A stretch of 39,491 bases of DNA from Thermomicrobiales bacterium (GTDB lineage Bacteria > Chloroflexota > Chloroflexia > Thermomicrobiales > CADCWN01), in the NCBI GenBank assembly GCA_030446685.1, contig JAUJMV010000028.1, forward strand, positions 24,235-63,725, written 5' to 3'. Both the position numbers and the translations under genes were made by a program. How positions within the stretch are numbered: the stretch's first letter is position 1; every line of letters starts with the position of its first letter. Below the pieces are notes generated by a model that did not search any database, was not told where the DNA came from, and was given only the letters and a program-made list of their open reading frames with translations. Shown here one piece after another: positions 38,127 through 39,491 of this stretch.

Positions 38127-39491
38127 ATGGCGACACGCATTATCGCGCTGATTCTCGGGATCCTGGCGGCGCTGGGCGGGCTGGCGACGGCCGCGCTCGG
38201 CGTGGTCGGGGCGATCGCGAGCGACCGGGAGGCCGACCGCTTCACCCTCGGGGCGTCGCTGATCCCGAGCGGCGTCCTGGTGCTCGCCATCGGGGCGGCG
38301 CTGGCCTGGCTGGCGGCGCGGGCGATGCAGGGGCGAGAGTCGCGCCCGGTCGCGCTGCCGCCGTGGTGGGCCTCCCTGGCCCTCGTCGGGGTCGCGCTCG
38401 GCGCCGGCTGGGCCGCGCTGCGGGCCGACTTGTGGTGGCTCTTCTTCCCGCTGGCGACGGTCGCGGTCCTCGCGCCGATCGCGGCGGTCGGTGCGCTGGC
38501 CCTGCCGCGCCGGGCGCCGCGCCCCGGCTGGCGGCGGATCGTCCCGGCCTTCGCCTGGGGCGCGCTGGTGACGCCGATTCTGGCGATCGCCCTCGAAGTG
38601 CTCGCCGTGCTCGGCGCGGTGATCGCCGCCGGGCTGGGGCTGGCGCTGGCCGGCCAGGACGCCCTCGACACGCTGGCGCGGACGGTGGAGCGCCTGCAGG
38701 GGCGCGCGCTGACCGAGGCGCAGACGCAGGCGCTGCTGCAGGTGCTGCTGCGGCAGCCACTGGTGCTGGCGCTCGGCGTCTTCACCCTGTCGTTCGTCGC
38801 GCCGGTGGCGGAGGAGTTCGGCAAGTTCGGGGCGGTGCTGCTCTTCGCCCGCGGGCGGCGCCCGGTGGAGGGGGCGCCGCCCGGCGCCGCCCGGACCCCC
38901 GACTCGGCGCTGACAGTCTTCCTGATCGGGCTGGCGTCGGGGCTCGGCTTCGCGGCGATCGAGAACGTCTTCTACGCCACGCAGTCGGGCGCGGAGGGCT
39001 GGGCGGGGGCGGCCGCGCTGCGGGCGGCGACCCCGGTCATGCACGGGACCGCCAGCGCCCTCTTCGCGCTCGGCTGGGCGCGGCAGGGGCGCGACCCCCG
39101 CGGCTGGGGCCTCGTGCGCGGCGCGCTGGCCGCGACCGCGCTGCACGGCGCCTGGAACTTCCTGGCCGGCGCGGTCGCGGTGGTGGCGCTGCTGGCGCCG
39201 GGGGGGGGCGGCATCTCGCCGGCGGCCCTGTTGACCGTCCCGATCGTCGGGGTGCTGGTCCTGCTCGGCCTCTTCAGCGCCTGGACCCTCTTCCGGCTGG
39301 GCCGCGCCCTCGGGCGCGAGGCCGAGCGGGAGGAGGCGGAGGAAGCGGCGGGGCCGCGAGACTTCACCCCCGCGCCGCCCGCGCCGCCCGACGAGTGGTC
39401 AGTCGTCAGTCGTCAGGCTTCAGGGGGGCGTGACGAGAGGGCGGTGGCCCATTCGCGGGTACGCACTACCCTCGCTGACGACTACCCGACT
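38127..39491 (+). CDS. PrsW-family intramembrane protease (partial, runs off window)
   Basis: A polytopic protein open to the window end (455 codons seen). The family motifs are EEFGK in FVAPVAEEFGKFGAVLLF (E229/E230), GLGFAAIENVFYA, VMHGTASALFALGWA (H306) and ATALHGAWNFLAG (H340), the metal or acid residues of PrsW-type proteases, which cleave membrane-bound anti-sigma factors in Bacillus. Six to eight membrane segments precede and surround them. After RLGRALGREAEREEAEEAAGPRD the tail (EWSVVSRQASGGRDE...) is encoded by repeat H15 and looks non-native, so a stop or frame error may lie near 39390. ATG 38127 is chosen; GTG 38121 is possible. No anti-sigma gene is in view. Confidence 0.85.
   Translation, partial: MATRIIALILGILAALGGLATAALGVVGAIASDREADRFTLGASLIPSGVLVLAIGAALAWLAARAMQGRESRPVALPPWWASLALVGVALGAGWAALRADLWWLFFPLATVAVLAPIAAVGALALPRRAPRPGWRRIVPAFAWGALVTPILAIALEVLAVLGAVIAAGLGLALAGQDALDTLARTVERLQGRALTEAQTQALLQVLLRQPLVLALGVFTLSFVAPVAEEFGKFGAVLLFARGRRPVEGAPPGAARTPDSALTVFLIGLASGLGFAAIENVFYATQSGAEGWAGAAALRAATPVMHGTASALFALGWARQGRDPRGWGLVRGALAATALHGAWNFLAGAVAVVALLAPGGGGISPAALLTVPIVGVLVLLGLFSAWTLFRLGRALGREAEREEAEEAAGPRDFTPAPPAPPDEWSVVSRQASGGRDERAVAHSRVRTTLADDYPT
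39397..39491. repeat. Heptad-word inverted repeat H15 (word GTCGTCA), partial
   Basis: The left arm, 39397-39422, repeats GTCGTCA. The right arm begins at 39473 (GCTGACGACTACCCGACT) and is cut by the window end. It follows the PrsW domain. Confidence 0.65.

Noticed and set aside
38363-39433. A 356-codon Arg/Gly/Ala-rich frame at the right end
   Set aside because: A shifted reading of the PrsW gene, whose motifs are in the frame beginning at 38127.

Overview
The window is very G+C-rich chromosomal DNA, by eye around 70%, with strong C/G preference at third codon positions. It is most likely from a member of the Chloroflexota, perhaps a Thermomicrobia relative. The lineage is inferred from an infC-rpmI-rplT-SpoU methyltransferase operon, a secreted protein with a CLTYTP...EWRY motif that I associate with that phylum, an Eis-type acetyltransferase, DUF5678/retropepsin and DUF433/DUF5615 gene pairs, GTAGGGGC-type intergenic repeats and a heavily GAF-loaded sensor kinase. 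No rRNA, tRNA or CRISPR array was seen.

Layout. 0-2.5 kb: a minus-strand translation operon (infC with an apparent ATA start, rpmI, rplT, SpoU-type methyltransferase) behind a near-consensus promoter. 2.6-9.7 kb: helicase-associated XPB-like protein, histidine phosphatase, HesB/IscA protein, a small frameshifted protein, a zinc-ribbon protein, an ankyrin protein and an SDR-NUDIX fusion. 9.8-12.6 kb: secreted protein with a frameshifted Thr-rich tail, a decayed VapBC-like toxin-antitoxin pair, and a DedA protein. 13.3-18.4 kb: five-GAF histidine kinase, LuxR-type response regulator, NUDIX hydrolase. 18.7-24.6 kb: lipoprotein, cupin, endonuclease/exonuclease/phosphatase protein, prfB with its programmed frameshift, and serA. 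24.6-30.3 kb: transposase remnant, broken thioesterase, MFS transporter, ABC-2 exporter whose ATPase gene carries a 70-bp duplication, and a zinc-ribbon membrane protein. 30.6-34.5 kb: three compact two-gene cassettes plus an Eis-like acetyltransferase. 34.6 kb to the end: CcdA, MoxR, DUF58 and a PrsW-type protease that runs off the window.

The strongest unexplained signal is a family of about fifteen intergenic elements. Most are long imperfect inverted repeats whose arms are tandem runs of a 7-nt word (8 nt in one case). The word differs between loci but is shared by both arms of one locus. The 5' arm is always the G/purine-rich one. Arms often start at the stop codon of one gene, end near the start of the next, and sometimes form the end of a protein.

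A second pattern is that many genes carry frame breaks. Where the break can be placed, most look like loss of one base in a G or C run. Undercalled homopolymers in a draft assembly are the simplest explanation. The VapBC-like pair, the transposase remnant and the 70-bp duplication look more like genuine decay. A third pattern is an extended -10 promoter motif, TG(G/C)TAtACT-like, ahead of about ten genes.
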